Both the position numbers and the translations under genes were made by a program. This document shows, piece by piece, positions 53,445-63,546 of a DNA stretch of 64,000 nt. The DNA is from Wocania ichthyoenteri Th78 (lineage in GTDB: Bacteria; Bacteroidota; Bacteroidia; Flavobacteriales; Flavobacteriaceae): assembly GCF_000789235.1 (NCBI RefSeq), contig NZ_KN525716.1, positions 1 through 64,000 on the forward strand. Reading direction: 5' to 3'. Every line of letters begins with the position of its first letter. Positions within the stretch are counted from its first letter, which is position 1. The notes under the pieces were generated by a model. The model saw only the letters and a program-made list of their open reading frames with translations, was not told where the DNA came from and made no database searches.

Positions 53445-54665
53445 CTATAGTTTTTCTTTAGGATAGCACATATAATATTTAGTAACTGGTTTTGACAAAG
53501 CTTTAAGATTTAATTGGTCTGATGCTTTAACGATGTCTTCAATTTTACCAGACTTATGCAGGATATTAATATTTTGATGTTTTATTTGATAGGCTTGATT
53601 TGAAATACTGTCAGTAAACACAAAATATTCAGCTTCTTTTTTAGAAATGTTATAAGTTTTAATTAGTTTTTCAATATGCTTTTCAAGCTTATCTTTTTTA
53701 ATTAGCTTATTTTTCATTTTGATTTTTAGTAGATTTCTATTAATAATCATTTCACATAAATTACTCAATACAAAATCATCATGATTTTGCCATGCTTTCA
53801 TTGCCGAAATAATATCGTAATCATCTAACTCAGAGAATATGTTTAATGTTTCTTTATTAAAGTTTTCTATAGAAATTTCATGACATAAAAAGTACTGAAG
53901 TGGCTTGCTAGCATTCAAATTCAATCCTAAATTTGTTAACTCTTTGGCTCGTTTTAAAACTCTAATAAGCAATTGTTCTGCTACCAAACCAGTTTTATGC
54001 AAATACACTTGCCAATACATAAGTCGTCTGGCTATAATAAATTTTTCAACACTATAAATACCTTTTTCTTCAACAACTAATTCATCATTAACCACATTTA
54101 GCATGGTAATTAAACGCTCGCTATTTATATTACCTTCCGCAACTCCAGTGTAAAAGCTATCACGTTTTAAATAATCGGCTCTATCCATATCTAATTGCCC
54201 AGAAATTAACTGACACATAAAACTCCTGTGATATTCGCCTTTAAAAATTTTAATAGCTAGCGTTAAATTTGAGTTAAATTCTTCGTTTAAACGCTCCATA
54301 AAAAGCAACGAAATTTGCTCGTGAGATACATTATTTACAATACTATGTTCCATAGCATGCGAGAAAGGACCATGCCCAATATCGTGCAATAAAATAGCAG
54401 CATAAAGCGCTTCCTCTTCTTCATTCGTAATTGTAACTCCTTTAAAACGAAGTACATTAACCGCTTGCTGCATTAAGTGTACGCAACCAATAGCGTGGTG
54501 AAATCGAGTATGATGAGCACCAGGATATACTAAATAGGACATACCCATTTGTGTAATTCTGCGCAAACGCTGAAAGTACTTATGCTGTATTAAATCAAAA
54601 ATTAGTGAATTTGGTATGGTAATAAAACCGTAAATTGGGTCGTTTAATATTTTAAGTTTGTTCAA
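53445..54665 (-). CDS. HD-domain phosphohydrolase (406 aa)
   Basis: KYFQRLRRITQMGMSYLVYP, HHTRFHHAIGCVHLMQQAV and AAILLHDIGHGPFSHAMEHS give the H...HD...D metal site, and GQLDMDRADYLKRDSFYTG follows. This is the SAMHD1/dGTPase-like YdhJ type. It may hydrolyse dNTPs. It is divergent from porX. Confidence 0.85.
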   Translation of the reverse strand: MNKLKILNDPIYGFITIPNSLIFDLIQHKYFQRLRRITQMGMSYLVYPGAHHTRFHHAIGCVHLMQQAVNVLRFKGVTITNEEEEALYAAILLHDIGHGPFSHAMEHSIVNNVSHEQISLLFMERLNEEFNSNLTLAIKIFKGEYHRSFMCQLISGQLDMDRADYLKRDSFYTGVAEGNINSERLITMLNVVNDELVVEEKGIYSVEKFIIARRLMYWQVYLHKTGLVAEQLLIRVLKRAKELTNLGLNLNASKPLQYFLCHEISIENFNKETLNIFSELDDYDIISAMKAWQNHDDFVLSNLCEMIINRNLLKIKMKNKLIKKDKLEKHIEKLIKTYNISKKEAEYFVFTDSISNQAYQIKHQNINILHKSGKIEDIVKASDQLNLKALSKPVTKYYMCYPKEKL

Positions 54666-54756
54666 ACTTTAAATTTTTTGCATTAAATATTTACAAATAT
54701 AACTAATGAGGTCCATAATGGACATTTAAAATGAAACACATTAATAATAATTAAAT

Positions 54757-56304
54757 ATGATAAATATACTTTGGGTTGATGATGAAATTGATTTACTAAA
54801 GCCACATATTTTATTTTTAGAAAAGAAAAACTATAAAGTTACCACCTGCAATAGTGGTACTGAAGCTATTGATATTTTGGACGACACAAAGTTTGATATT
54901 GTTTTTTTAGATGAAAATATGCCTGGATTAACTGGCCTTGAAACCTTAAATGAAATTAAAGAAAAGCAAGATAATCTTCCCGTAGTAATGATTACTAAAA
55001 GTGAAGAAGAATATATAATGGAAGAAGCTATTGGTAATAAAATAGCAGATTATTTGATAAAGCCAGTAAACCCAAACCAAATATTATTAAGCTTAAAAAA
55101 GAATTTAGATCACTCTAGATTAGTATCAGAAAAAACAACTTCTAACTATCAACAAGAATTTAGAAAAATAGCTATGGATTTATCTATGGTGAATTCTTAT
55201 GAAGAATGGGTAAGTCTTTACCAAAAATTGATTTATTGGGAAATTCAGTTAGAAGACATAGAAGATGCAGGTATGTTTGAGATTTTAGAATCTCAAAAAA
55301 ACGAAGCCAATATACAGTTTGGAAAATTTATAGATAAAAATTATGCGAATTGGTTTGAGCCTCATACAGATGCACCAATAATGTCTCATACCCTATTTAA
55401 AGAAAAAATTGCTCCAGAACTAAGTAAAGAGCAACCAACACTGCTCGTAGTTATAGATAATTTACGTTACGACCAATGGAAGGTTTTTGAACCTATTATT
55501 AATAACTATTATAAAAAAGAGACAGAAGATGCTTTTTTCAGCATTCTACCAACAGCAACGCAATATGCAAGAAATGCTATTTTTTCTGGGCTAATGCCAA
55601 GCGATATGGAAAAGCTATTTCCGCAGTATTGGAAAAACGACACAGATGAAGGTGGGAAAAACCTTTATGAAGCAGAGTTTTTACAAAGCCAAATGAAACG
55701 ATTAGGATTAAATAATTTAGATTATGAATATCATAAAATAACAAATCTAAAAACTGGAAAAAAACTTGTCGAAAATTTCAACTCTTTAAAAAACAATGAC
55801 TTAACAGTAGTTGTGTATAATTTTGTTGATATGCTATCGCATTCAAAAACTGAAATGGAAGTGGTTAAAGAGCTAGCATCAAACGATAAAGCATATAGGT
55901 CTCTGGCTTTAAGCTGGTTTAAAAACTCACCATTATTAGAAATGATTCAGCTTGCGCATCAACTTGGCTTTAAGTTAATGTTAACTACTGACCATGGTAC
56001 TATTAATGTGAAAAATCCATCGAAAGTAGTAGGCGATAGAGATACAAGTTTAAATCTTCGTTATAAAACTGGTAGAAGCTTGACTTACGATAGTAAAGAT
56101 GTACTTGTAGCTAAAAACCCAAAAGAGGTGCATTTACCATCTATAACGATGAGTAGCTCATATATTTTTGCAAAAAGTGATTTGTTTTTTGCTTATCCGA
56201 ATAACTACAACCATTACGTAAGTTATTTTAGAAACACGTATCAACATGGTGGTGTTTCGTTAGAAGAAATGATTATTCCTTTTGTGGTTTTAAATCCTAA
56301 ATAA
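54757..56304 (+). CDS. porX: PorX: response regulator with PglZ domain
   Basis: The receiver domain (about 1-120) has the phospho-acceptor in IVFLDENMPGLTG and the Lys in YLIKPVNPNQ. After a helical linker comes an alkaline-phosphatase-like PglZ domain with TLLVVIDNLRYDQWKVFEP and LMLTTDHGTINV. PorX regulates type IX secretion and gliding in Bacteroidota. The T9SS-sorted protein at 17617 shows the organism has that system. It is followed by tsaE, the usual order. Confidence 0.9.
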   Translation: MINILWVDDEIDLLKPHILFLEKKNYKVTTCNSGTEAIDILDDTKFDIVFLDENMPGLTGLETLNEIKEKQDNLPVVMITKSEEEYIMEEAIGNKIADYLIKPVNPNQILLSLKKNLDHSRLVSEKTTSNYQQEFRKIAMDLSMVNSYEEWVSLYQKLIYWEIQLEDIEDAGMFEILESQKNEANIQFGKFIDKNYANWFEPHTDAPIMSHTLFKEKIAPELSKEQPTLLVVIDNLRYDQWKVFEPIINNYYKKETEDAFFSILPTATQYARNAIFSGLMPSDMEKLFPQYWKNDTDEGGKNLYEAEFLQSQMKRLGLNNLDYEYHKITNLKTGKKLVENFNSLKNNDLTVVVYNFVDMLSHSKTEMEVVKELASNDKAYRSLALSWFKNSPLLEMIQLAHQLGFKLMLTTDHGTINVKNPSKVVGDRDTSLNLRYKTGRSLTYDSKDVLVAKNPKEVHLPSITMSSSYIFAKSDLFFAYPNNYNHYVSYFRNTYQHGGVSLEEMIIPFVVLNPK

Positions 56305-56390
56305 ATCCACGTAACGCAAAAAACATCGATGAAATACGTTTTTTCTTAGGTTTTATCAAATATTATTATTAATATTGCTTAAATTTTATT

Positions 56391-56804
56391 TTGAAATTGA
56401 AAATTAATTATGAATTAAGTGAAGTTGAAGACGTTGCAAAACAATTAATTAAACATGCAACTAGTAAAACTTTATTATTCTATGGCAATATGGGGGTTGG
56501 CAAAACTACACTTATTAAAGCCATAGTAAAAGAATTAGGTAGTATGGATGAAGTAAGTAGTCCTACGTTTTCAATTGTGAATGAATATGAAACTGAAAAT
56601 GTTCTGATTTATCATTTTGATTTATATAGAATTAATCATATTGAAGAAGTATATAATTTTGGAATTGAAGACTATTTGGATTCTGAGCATTGGAAATTAA
56701 TTGAATGGCCAGAAAAAATTGAATCTATTTTATTCGAGCCTTTTGATGTAATTAATATAGAATTAAGCTCTGAAAATGATAGAATTTTAAAATTGAATAA
56801 ATAA
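56391..56804 (+). CDS. tsaE: tRNA t6A synthesis ATPase TsaE (TTG start)
   Basis: The 137-residue protein has the P-loop FYGNMGVGKTTLIKAI and VSSPTFSIVNEYE, LIYHFDLYRI and LIEWPEKIE, all TsaE marks. No ATG exists in frame before the P-loop; the frame begins at a TTG at 56391 (another TTG is at 56397), so a non-ATG start is required. It works in N6-threonylcarbamoyl-adenosine formation. Confidence 0.9.
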   Translation: MKLKINYELSEVEDVAKQLIKHATSKTLLFYGNMGVGKTTLIKAIVKELGSMDEVSSPTFSIVNEYETENVLIYHFDLYRINHIEEVYNFGIEDYLDSEHWKLIEWPEKIESILFEPFDVINIELSSENDRILKLNK

Positions 56805-56998
56805 GTGTAACCCTAATATAAGCAATAAGTTTGCATAAAATATAACATAAAATGCTCCAAATTTTGAAGTTTTACGGAAAACCCGTAGCCTAAATTTTAA
56901 AAAACACTGTTTTTAACATAATTTTAACATTTAAGCAGTTTCTTCAAAATACTCTTTAGTTACATTTGGGTAATTAATTAATTTAAATCCCTTATAAA

Positions 56999-57139
56999 AT
57001 GAAAACTAAAAAGTACTTAATTGCAATAGCAATTTTCGGAGGTATGTTGTTTTTGGCACAAGCTGCGACACAATATAACCTAAATGAACAACAAACAGCA
57101 TTTATCGAAAGAGACGCAAAACTTCCTTCAAAAAGATAA
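56999..57139 (+). CDS. Small secreted peptide (46 aa)
   Basis: The frame starts MKTKKYLIAIAIFGGMLFLA, a signal peptide ending at AQA, and continues to a polar tail ending DAKLPSKR. It overlaps the next gene's start (57084) by 56 bases in another frame. No function can be assigned. Confidence 0.55.
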   Translation: MKTKKYLIAIAIFGGMLFLAQAATQYNLNEQQTAFIERDAKLPSKR

Positions 57140-57623
57140 GAAAAATCTTTTATTAGGAAGTGTAATAGCTACTATTATAGCTATTTCGCCTTATCTTTAT
57201 TATTTACACGAAAGTGTTCCAGACACAAAAGTTTGGGACACTTTTTTATTTACTTATAATAGCGGTTATTTTGGTAGCGCTAACAATGCTATGTATTTTG
57301 TTTTTAGCAAATTAATACCTTTGCTTTTAATCTTTATATGGTTCTTTACGTGTAGACATTGGTGGTATCACACCTTATTAGTACCCATTACCATGTACCT
57401 ATATCAACTATTCATTATATTTAATGATGATGTAAATTACGTTGATGAGTTTCAATTGTTTTATATGATTCCTATTATGGCCATCATTATCCCATCAGTT
57501 TATTTATTACGTGCAAAAATGTTTAACAAAATCAATGAAGCAAATAAAAGTTTGGAAGAGTTAGAAAACGAATTTAAAATATCTCCAAAAAACTTTTGGG
57601 ATAGGATTAAACAGTATTTTTAA
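57084..57623 (+). CDS. Membrane protein, four segments (179 aa)
   Basis: The protein has a polar N-terminus and four hydrophobic segments: LLGSVIATIIAISPYLYYLH, MYFVFSKLIPLLLIFIWFFT, WWYHTLLVPITMYLYQLFII and LFYMIPIMAIIIPSVYLLRA. A charged helical tail follows. It is common in this place in Flavobacteria. Function unknown. Confidence 0.65.
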   Translation: MNNKQHLSKETQNFLQKDKKNLLLGSVIATIIAISPYLYYLHESVPDTKVWDTFLFTYNSGYFGSANNAMYFVFSKLIPLLLIFIWFFTCRHWWYHTLLVPITMYLYQLFIIFNDDVNYVDEFQLFYMIPIMAIIIPSVYLLRAKMFNKINEANKSLEELENEFKISPKNFWDRIKQYF

Positions 57624-60049
57624 TTACTTTTCAGCCTGTCTCTTTCTATTAAATCTATCTCTTTACTGTTATTTTGTAATTTAGAATTTCCAAATTTATA
57701 GTTAAAGCCAAAAGTTAATAACCTATTTTCTTGTGTAGTTTTTCTAAATATATCTTGATTTAAATATTTAGTTTTTTTTGTGTAGTTCAGGCCATTAAAA
57801 ATATCCGTTACTCCCAAACTCAATGAAATTTTACTATCTAAAATCGTTTTTTTAATATTAAAATCTACTCCAAATCTTTCACTAACAATTGAGGCGCCTT
57901 GAGCATCTAAAGAAGTATAAATGAAGGACATGTCAGCTATTAAACTTTTATCTTTTAAAAAAGTGAAATAATTAATTAATTGAGTATATATAGCCCATCT
58001 ATCATTACTTCTTAACTCACTATTACTTTCCAAAGCAAAGAATTGCTCATCTAAATAGTATATAGATGATAAAGCATATAAACTCCAGTTTGATGAAATA
58101 TTTGTATACGTCATAAAGTCTAGCCCATATGATACACTCTTATCAATATTAGTATTAATATATTTTAATATGTTATTCATATTGTCTTGAAAGACCATTT
58201 CTAATGCTGGATTTTTCTCAAAACGGTAATATAATTCTAAAGAAAAATCTTTGTTAAAAGTATAACCTAAAGTAAGCACATCGTCTATCCGAGGCTTTAA
58301 ATTTGGATTGCCAATAATGTAAGCATTGTCATTTAAAAAATATTTAAAAGGATTCAATTGACTATATCGAGGTCTATTTATTCTCCTTTTATAATTAAAA
58401 TAAATTTCATTGTTATCGTTTATTCGATTAATCAAATAGATAGATGGAAAAATTTTTGCATAATGATCATTATTAATTTTATCAGTAGACAAAGAATTTC
58501 CTTTTATATCGGTATATTCTACTCGTAACCCAGTTTTTAAACTCCATTTGCTCCAATCTTTTGAAAAACTTGAATACAAAGCATAATTGGTTTCATCATA
58601 TAAAAAGGCGTCAGAGTTCTCTAAATCTTCAGTTTTTACATCGTTTATAAAATTAAACTGATTTAATATGCTTTCGGAATTAATATTAGAGACCTTCAAC
58701 CCTGCATCAAATTGTACAGAATTATTAATAGGTAATTCATAATCTACTTGTCCAGTATACAATTTAATAAACTGGCTAGAAAATGTTTGAAATCTATTAT
58801 TTCTAATTAAAGATGCATCTGCAAACAAATAATCAGTATTTACATTTTGAAAGCTAGAAAAATCATAATTAGTATGATGTGTACTAATAGATAGTTTTTC
58901 TCCTTCCTTTTTAAACTTATGTATGTAATCTAAGGTAAATGCAAAATTAAAAGTTTCATCTCTTAATTTATTATCAGTTTTAAATATAGAATCTAAAATT
59001 TTATTAACTCCAAAAACATGGGTTTCAGATATTTCGTCTGTTTTTGTATTATTTCTTGGAGAAATCAACATATTTGTTGAAAACCCCAAACTATTATGTT
59101 TATCCAATTCATAGTTTATATTAGCATTGATATTTTGATTAGCATTATCACGAGCTCTCGAAGAAAAACTTTCCCATCTAGATAATACTTGGTTATTATC
59201 TATGAAATTGATAAATTCAACATTGCTTCTATAATCCTTTCTAGGATTTATACTATAATTTACATAGGTGTTTAATTTTTTTGTCTTAAAGAAATGACTA
59301 GTGCCAAAAGAATACTTTGGGAATTCTGAGCCTTGTTTATAATTACCAAAAACACTGCCGTTATAACCCGAAACAATATTTTTACTAGTCACGATATTAA
59401 GTATAGATCCTCCTTCAGCTTCGTATTTTGCTGGTGGGTTTGTAATAACCTCAATAGACTTTACATTAGAAGACGATGTGCCTTCTAAAAGCTGTTGAAT
59501 TTCGTTAGAAGATAAATGAATTCTTCTATCATTTATATAAATTATTGGTGTTGAGTTTTTTACTGTAATATTGTTGTCATGAACTAATACTCCAGGAGTA
59601 TGCTTTAAAACATCTAAAACATTACCATTTGATAAGGTAGAATTTTCAACATTAAAAACTAAACGATCAACAAGTCTTTTTACTGTTGGCCGTTTTGCTA
59701 CTATAGTAACGCCATCTAGTGCTTCTAAATTTTCCTCTAAAACAATTGTGTCTAGCTTAGTGTGCTTATTTAATTCAATAGTAACATTGTAAGTAGTGTA
59801 ACCTAAAAAACTTACTTTAAAAGTGTAATTTCCTGTTTGTAAATTTTCAATTATAAAATAACCTTTTTCGTCTGTAGATGTTCCGTTTGCAATTCCATTA
59901 AACCCTTCAGCATTTTTAGTTATTATCACGTTAGCATAAGCAATCGGATTATTATTAGCATCTTTTACATATCCAGTTACTCTAAATTCTTGCGAGAAGC
60001 ACGATATAGAAAAAATAAATAATAGGTAATGAATAGGTTTTATAATCAT
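57620..60049 (-). CDS. TonB-dependent receptor / outer-membrane beta-barrel protein (809 aa)
   Basis: A signal peptide is followed by a CarboxypepD_reg-like domain (VTGYVKDANNNPIAYANVII ... GYTTYNVTIEL), a plug-like domain (VVAKRPTVKRLVDRLVFNVE, IEVITNPPAKYEAEGGSILN) and a barrel of many strands closing with FGFNYKFG near the end. It belongs to the family of outer-membrane beta-barrel type 3 receptors. The ligand cannot be told; no SusD-like partner is adjacent. It overlaps the end of the gene at 57084 by four bases. Confidence 0.85.
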   Translation of the reverse strand: MIIKPIHYLLFIFSISCFSQEFRVTGYVKDANNNPIAYANVIITKNAEGFNGIANGTSTDEKGYFIIENLQTGNYTFKVSFLGYTTYNVTIELNKHTKLDTIVLEENLEALDGVTIVAKRPTVKRLVDRLVFNVENSTLSNGNVLDVLKHTPGVLVHDNNITVKNSTPIIYINDRRIHLSSNEIQQLLEGTSSSNVKSIEVITNPPAKYEAEGGSILNIVTSKNIVSGYNGSVFGNYKQGSEFPKYSFGTSHFFKTKKLNTYVNYSINPRKDYRSNVEFINFIDNNQVLSRWESFSSRARDNANQNINANINYELDKHNSLGFSTNMLISPRNNTKTDEISETHVFGVNKILDSIFKTDNKLRDETFNFAFTLDYIHKFKKEGEKLSISTHHTNYDFSSFQNVNTDYLFADASLIRNNRFQTFSSQFIKLYTGQVDYELPINNSVQFDAGLKVSNINSESILNQFNFINDVKTEDLENSDAFLYDETNYALYSSFSKDWSKWSLKTGLRVEYTDIKGNSLSTDKINNDHYAKIFPSIYLINRINDNNEIYFNYKRRINRPRYSQLNPFKYFLNDNAYIIGNPNLKPRIDDVLTLGYTFNKDFSLELYYRFEKNPALEMVFQDNMNNILKYINTNIDKSVSYGLDFMTYTNISSNWSLYALSSIYYLDEQFFALESNSELRSNDRWAIYTQLINYFTFLKDKSLIADMSFIYTSLDAQGASIVSERFGVDFNIKKTILDSKISLSLGVTDIFNGLNYTKKTKYLNQDIFRKTTQENRLLTFGFNYKFGNSKLQNNSKEIDLIERDRLKSN

Positions 60050-60214
60050 AATTCAACTAAAACACAAACTTATAATATTTATCTTAGAAAAAAACAGTGT
60101 AAAACAGCATTTCATCTAAAACTTGCCGTTTGTATGTGTTAAAAATAATTTCGTTAACAATATAAAACAATCAGAAATTTATTCGTAATTTGATTTTTTT
60201 TAACACACCAAAAC

Positions 60215-61414
60215 ATGTCTAAATCTTTGTCACCTTTTACAAAGCAGCAACTTTTACCACAAGAAGAAATGCTTGAAATAAACAAACGTAAAGGAGAACT
60301 TTTTATTGGAATCCCAAAAGAAACAGCTTATCAAGAAAAAAGAGTTTGCTTAACGCCAGATGCTGTATCTGCTCTTGTTTATAACGGACATAAAGTTTTA
60401 TTGGAATCTGGAGCAGGTGAAGGCGCAAATTTTAGTGATAAAGATTACAGTGAAGCTGGAGCAGAAATAACAAAAGATACTGCAAAAGTTTTTTCCTGCC
60501 CAATGATTTTAAAAGTAGAACCACCAAGTTTAGAACAAATAAAGCTATTAAACCCACAAGCCATATTAATATCTGCATTACAGCTTAAAACTCAAGAAAA
60601 AAAATATTTTGAAGCCTTGGCATCAAAACGTATTACAGCACTTGCTTTTGAATTTATTAGAGATGCAGATGGTACATATCCAGCAGTTAGGTCGTTAAGC
60701 GAAATTGCTGGTACAGCTTCAACTTTAATTGCAGCAGAATTATTGTCAAACAGTAAGGATGGAAATGGGTTAATGTTTGGTAATATTAGTGGAGTTCCTC
60801 CAGTTGAAGTAGTTATTCTTGGTGCAGGTACTGTTGGCGAATTTGCAGCTAGAAGTGCAATAGGCTTAGGTGCCAATGTAAAAATATTCGATAATTCTAT
60901 TACTAAATTAAGAAGTATTCAAACCAATCTTGGTCGACCACTTTTTACATCGACATTACAACCAAAAAATTTAACAAAAGCTTTAAAACGTTGTGATGTT
61001 GCCATTGGTGCTGTTCGCGGAAAAAACAGATCACCAATTGTAGTGTCTGAAGCTATGGTACAACACATGAAAAAAGGCGCTGTTATTATAGATGTGAGTA
61101 TAGATATGGGGGGGTGCTTTGAAACTAGTGAAGTTACTACACATAAAAAACCAACATTTATAAAACATAATGTAGTACATTATTGTGTACCTAACATACC
61201 TGCTAAATACTCACGAACTGCTTCAGTTTCAATAAGTAATATTTTTACTCCTTATTTGTTAAAAATAGCAGAAGAAGGCGGTATTGAAAATTCTCTTAGA
61301 TTTGATAGAGGTTTAAAAAATGGGTTGTATTTTTACCACGGAATTTTAACCAGCAAACCTGTTGGTGAATGGTTCGATTTAAATTATAGCGATATTAACT
61401 TGCTAATTTTTTAA
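60215..61414 (+). CDS. ald: Alanine dehydrogenase
   Basis: The 399-residue protein has GIPKETAYQEKRVCLTPDAV, LKVEPPSLEQIKLLNPQAIL, VVILGAGTVGEFAARSAIG and HYCVPNIPAKYSRTASVSIS. It forms pyruvate and ammonia from alanine with NAD. It has an N-terminal extension of about 30 residues compared with the usual start. Confidence 0.9.
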   Translation: MSKSLSPFTKQQLLPQEEMLEINKRKGELFIGIPKETAYQEKRVCLTPDAVSALVYNGHKVLLESGAGEGANFSDKDYSEAGAEITKDTAKVFSCPMILKVEPPSLEQIKLLNPQAILISALQLKTQEKKYFEALASKRITALAFEFIRDADGTYPAVRSLSEIAGTASTLIAAELLSNSKDGNGLMFGNISGVPPVEVVILGAGTVGEFAARSAIGLGANVKIFDNSITKLRSIQTNLGRPLFTSTLQPKNLTKALKRCDVAIGAVRGKNRSPIVVSEAMVQHMKKGAVIIDVSIDMGGCFETSEVTTHKKPTFIKHNVVHYCVPNIPAKYSRTASVSISNIFTPYLLKIAEEGGIENSLRFDRGLKNGLYFYHGILTSKPVGEWFDLNYSDINLLIF

Positions 61415-61448
61415 GTCAACATTCCTTGTTAAAAGTTATTTATAGTAT

Positions 61449-61799
61449 ATGAAATTAATACAGCGTATTGGGTATTATTTGGGAGGGTTCTCATTAGGAT
61501 TAATTATTTTAGCTTTCTTTCTAAACGGCAAAAAAGTGTCTTGCGATTATGGTCCAGATGCTAGAGTCTTAAAAAACATCAATTCAAAAACTATAAAATA
61601 TAGTAATGATATAGTAATCGATACTATAGCAATGCGATATGTTTTAAAAGAAGGTGATATTAATTTTTCTGAAAGTAATACGCGCCAAAAACCTTGCGGT
61701 GTTTATGTAATAGAAGGTGATTATAATAAAAAGGAAATTACGCTAACTGTAGAAAATTGCGACAGTATTGCTACCATTACAAACTTTAAAATAGAATGA
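61449..61799 (+). CDS. DUF4258-like protein with N-terminal membrane segment (116 aa)
   Basis: One membrane segment (YLGGFSLGLIILAFFLNG) precedes a small domain with GDINFSESNTRQKPCGVYVIEG and TLTVENCDSIATI, as in DUF4258. Function unknown. It overlaps the sugar transferase gene by four bases (ATGA). Confidence 0.65.
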   Translation: MKLIQRIGYYLGGFSLGLIILAFFLNGKKVSCDYGPDARVLKNINSKTIKYSNDIVIDTIAMRYVLKEGDINFSESNTRQKPCGVYVIEGDYNKKEITLTVENCDSIATITNFKIE

Positions 61800-62389
61800 T
61801 AAAACGGATTTTCGATTTAGTTTTTTCATGTATTGGATTATTACTCCTCGCTCCTATTCTTATTTTAATTGCTGTTTTAATTAAGTTAGACTCAAAAGGA
61901 CCTATTCTATTTATTCAAAATCGTGTTGGTAAAAATAATATTAATTTTAACATTTTTAAATTTAGAACAATGCATGTTAAGTCTGAAAATAAAGGCTTAT
62001 TAACTTTAGGTAATAATGATTCTCGTATAACTAAAATTGGCTATTTTTTAAGACGTTATAAAATTGATGAATTTCCTCAGCTTATAAATATCTTAAAAGG
62101 CGATATGAGTTTTGTTGGTCCAAGACCAGAGCTACGCTATTATGTGAATTTTTATAGTGAAGATGATATGAAAATTTTTCGTGTTAGACCTGGTATTACA
62201 GGACTTGCTTCATTAAAATACAGAAACGAAGTGGAGCTTTTAAAAGCCGCCGAAAATCCTGAAGAGTTCTATACCTCTACTATTGTTCCCGACAAGTTAA
62301 AATTCAATAAAATGTATATTGAAAAACGAAATTTCTTTTTTGATTTAAAACTCATTTTTATGACGGTACTAAAGGTTATTACAAAGTAG
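61796..62389 (+). CDS. Undecaprenyl-phosphate sugar phosphotransferase (197 aa)
   Basis: The signature of initiating sugar transferases is clear: FDLVFSCIGLLLLAPILILI (membrane hairpin), GPILFIQNRVGKNNINFNIF, KFRTMHV, RRYKIDEFPQLINILKGDMS and FVGPRPELR. It starts a surface polysaccharide by moving a sugar-1-phosphate to the lipid carrier. Confidence 0.92.
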   Translation: MIKRIFDLVFSCIGLLLLAPILILIAVLIKLDSKGPILFIQNRVGKNNINFNIFKFRTMHVKSENKGLLTLGNNDSRITKIGYFLRRYKIDEFPQLINILKGDMSFVGPRPELRYYVNFYSEDDMKIFRVRPGITGLASLKYRNEVELLKAAENPEEFYTSTIVPDKLKFNKMYIEKRNFFFDLKLIFMTVLKVITK

Positions 62390-62487
62390 GATAGTTTTAG
62401 TAGCTATTTGCTTCAAAAGGTAATTATTCATACTTTGCGAATGTAATTTATCTATTAAAACCTACATTTTACTGAAGTTGATAACTA

Positions 62488-63546
62488 ATGAATACATCTG
62501 CCTCAAATCATATCCAGCAATTAATTAATGATTCGGGTTTACTTCATTTAAAAGGTAATTCGAAAAAAAGATACCCTAATTTAGATTTTTTAAATGAAAT
62601 TATACTAATTACTGGTGCCGCAGGTTCAATTGGCAGTGAGCTTACAAAACAACTTTTACATTGCAATTATAAAAATCTGATTTTAGTTGATATTGCTGAA
62701 TCTCCGCTATACGAACTTCAAAAGGAATTAGAATATAAAACTAATAACGTAGAATTTATTTTACTAAATATAACCGAAAAAGAATCTCTAGACTTTCTTT
62801 TTAAAACCTATAAACCCACTCTAATTTTTCATACGGCAGCTTACAAACATGTCCCATTAATGGAATCGAATCCTTATGAAGCTTTAAAACTTAATATAAT
62901 TGGCACTAAGCTACTAGCGGATCTATCAATTTTGCATGATGTTAAAAAATTTATTTTTATATCTACAGATAAAGCGGTTAACCCAATTAATGCCATGGGA
63001 ATGACAAAACGTATTGCAGAACTCTACTTATTGAATTTGAATAATGAAGAAAAAACTAAATTTATCATCACTCGTTTTGGAAATATATTTGGTTCTAACG
63101 GATCGGTTGTTCCTTTATTTATAAATCAAATTAATGCAGGTAAGCCATTAACTGTTACTAATAAAAATATATCTCGTTATTTTATTTGCAAGCATAAAGC
63201 GTGTAACTTAATATTAGAAATTACGAATTTTGAAAATTTTGAAAACTCAATTTTCACTTTTAATATGGGTAAACCCATAAAGATAATAGATCTAGCTAAA
63301 ACTTTAATTACATTTTATAATGAAGATATAAATATTAAAATCACCGAAGTTCGCCCTGGTGAAAAATTACACGAGGATATAATTTCTAATGATGAGACAC
63401 TAGTATCAACAAAGCATAAAGACATAATGCATATAAAAAGTAATAGCGATAAATCAACAAAAACTCTAAATTTTGATGAGTTATTGAACATTACGCCTTA
63501 TTATTCTCCTCAAGAAATAAAAACAATACTTAGAAAGTATGTGTAA
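62488..63546 (+). CDS. Nucleotide-sugar 4,6-dehydratase/epimerase (352 aa)
   Basis: The NAD site ILITGAAGSIGSELTKQLL, then YKPTLIFHTAAYKHVPLMES, and the active-site region STDKAVNPINAMGMTKRIAE (Met in place of Tyr) are those of UDP-GlcNAc 4,6-dehydratase (FlaA1/CapD, short form). It lacks the N-terminal membrane part of long CapD. It acts in surface polysaccharide synthesis with the gene at 61796. Confidence 0.87.
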   Translation: MNTSASNHIQQLINDSGLLHLKGNSKKRYPNLDFLNEIILITGAAGSIGSELTKQLLHCNYKNLILVDIAESPLYELQKELEYKTNNVEFILLNITEKESLDFLFKTYKPTLIFHTAAYKHVPLMESNPYEALKLNIIGTKLLADLSILHDVKKFIFISTDKAVNPINAMGMTKRIAELYLLNLNNEEKTKFIITRFGNIFGSNGSVVPLFINQINAGKPLTVTNKNISRYFICKHKACNLILEITNFENFENSIFTFNMGKPIKIIDLAKTLITFYNEDINIKITEVRPGEKLHEDIISNDETLVSTKHKDIMHIKSNSDKSTKTLNFDELLNITPYYSPQEIKTILRKYV

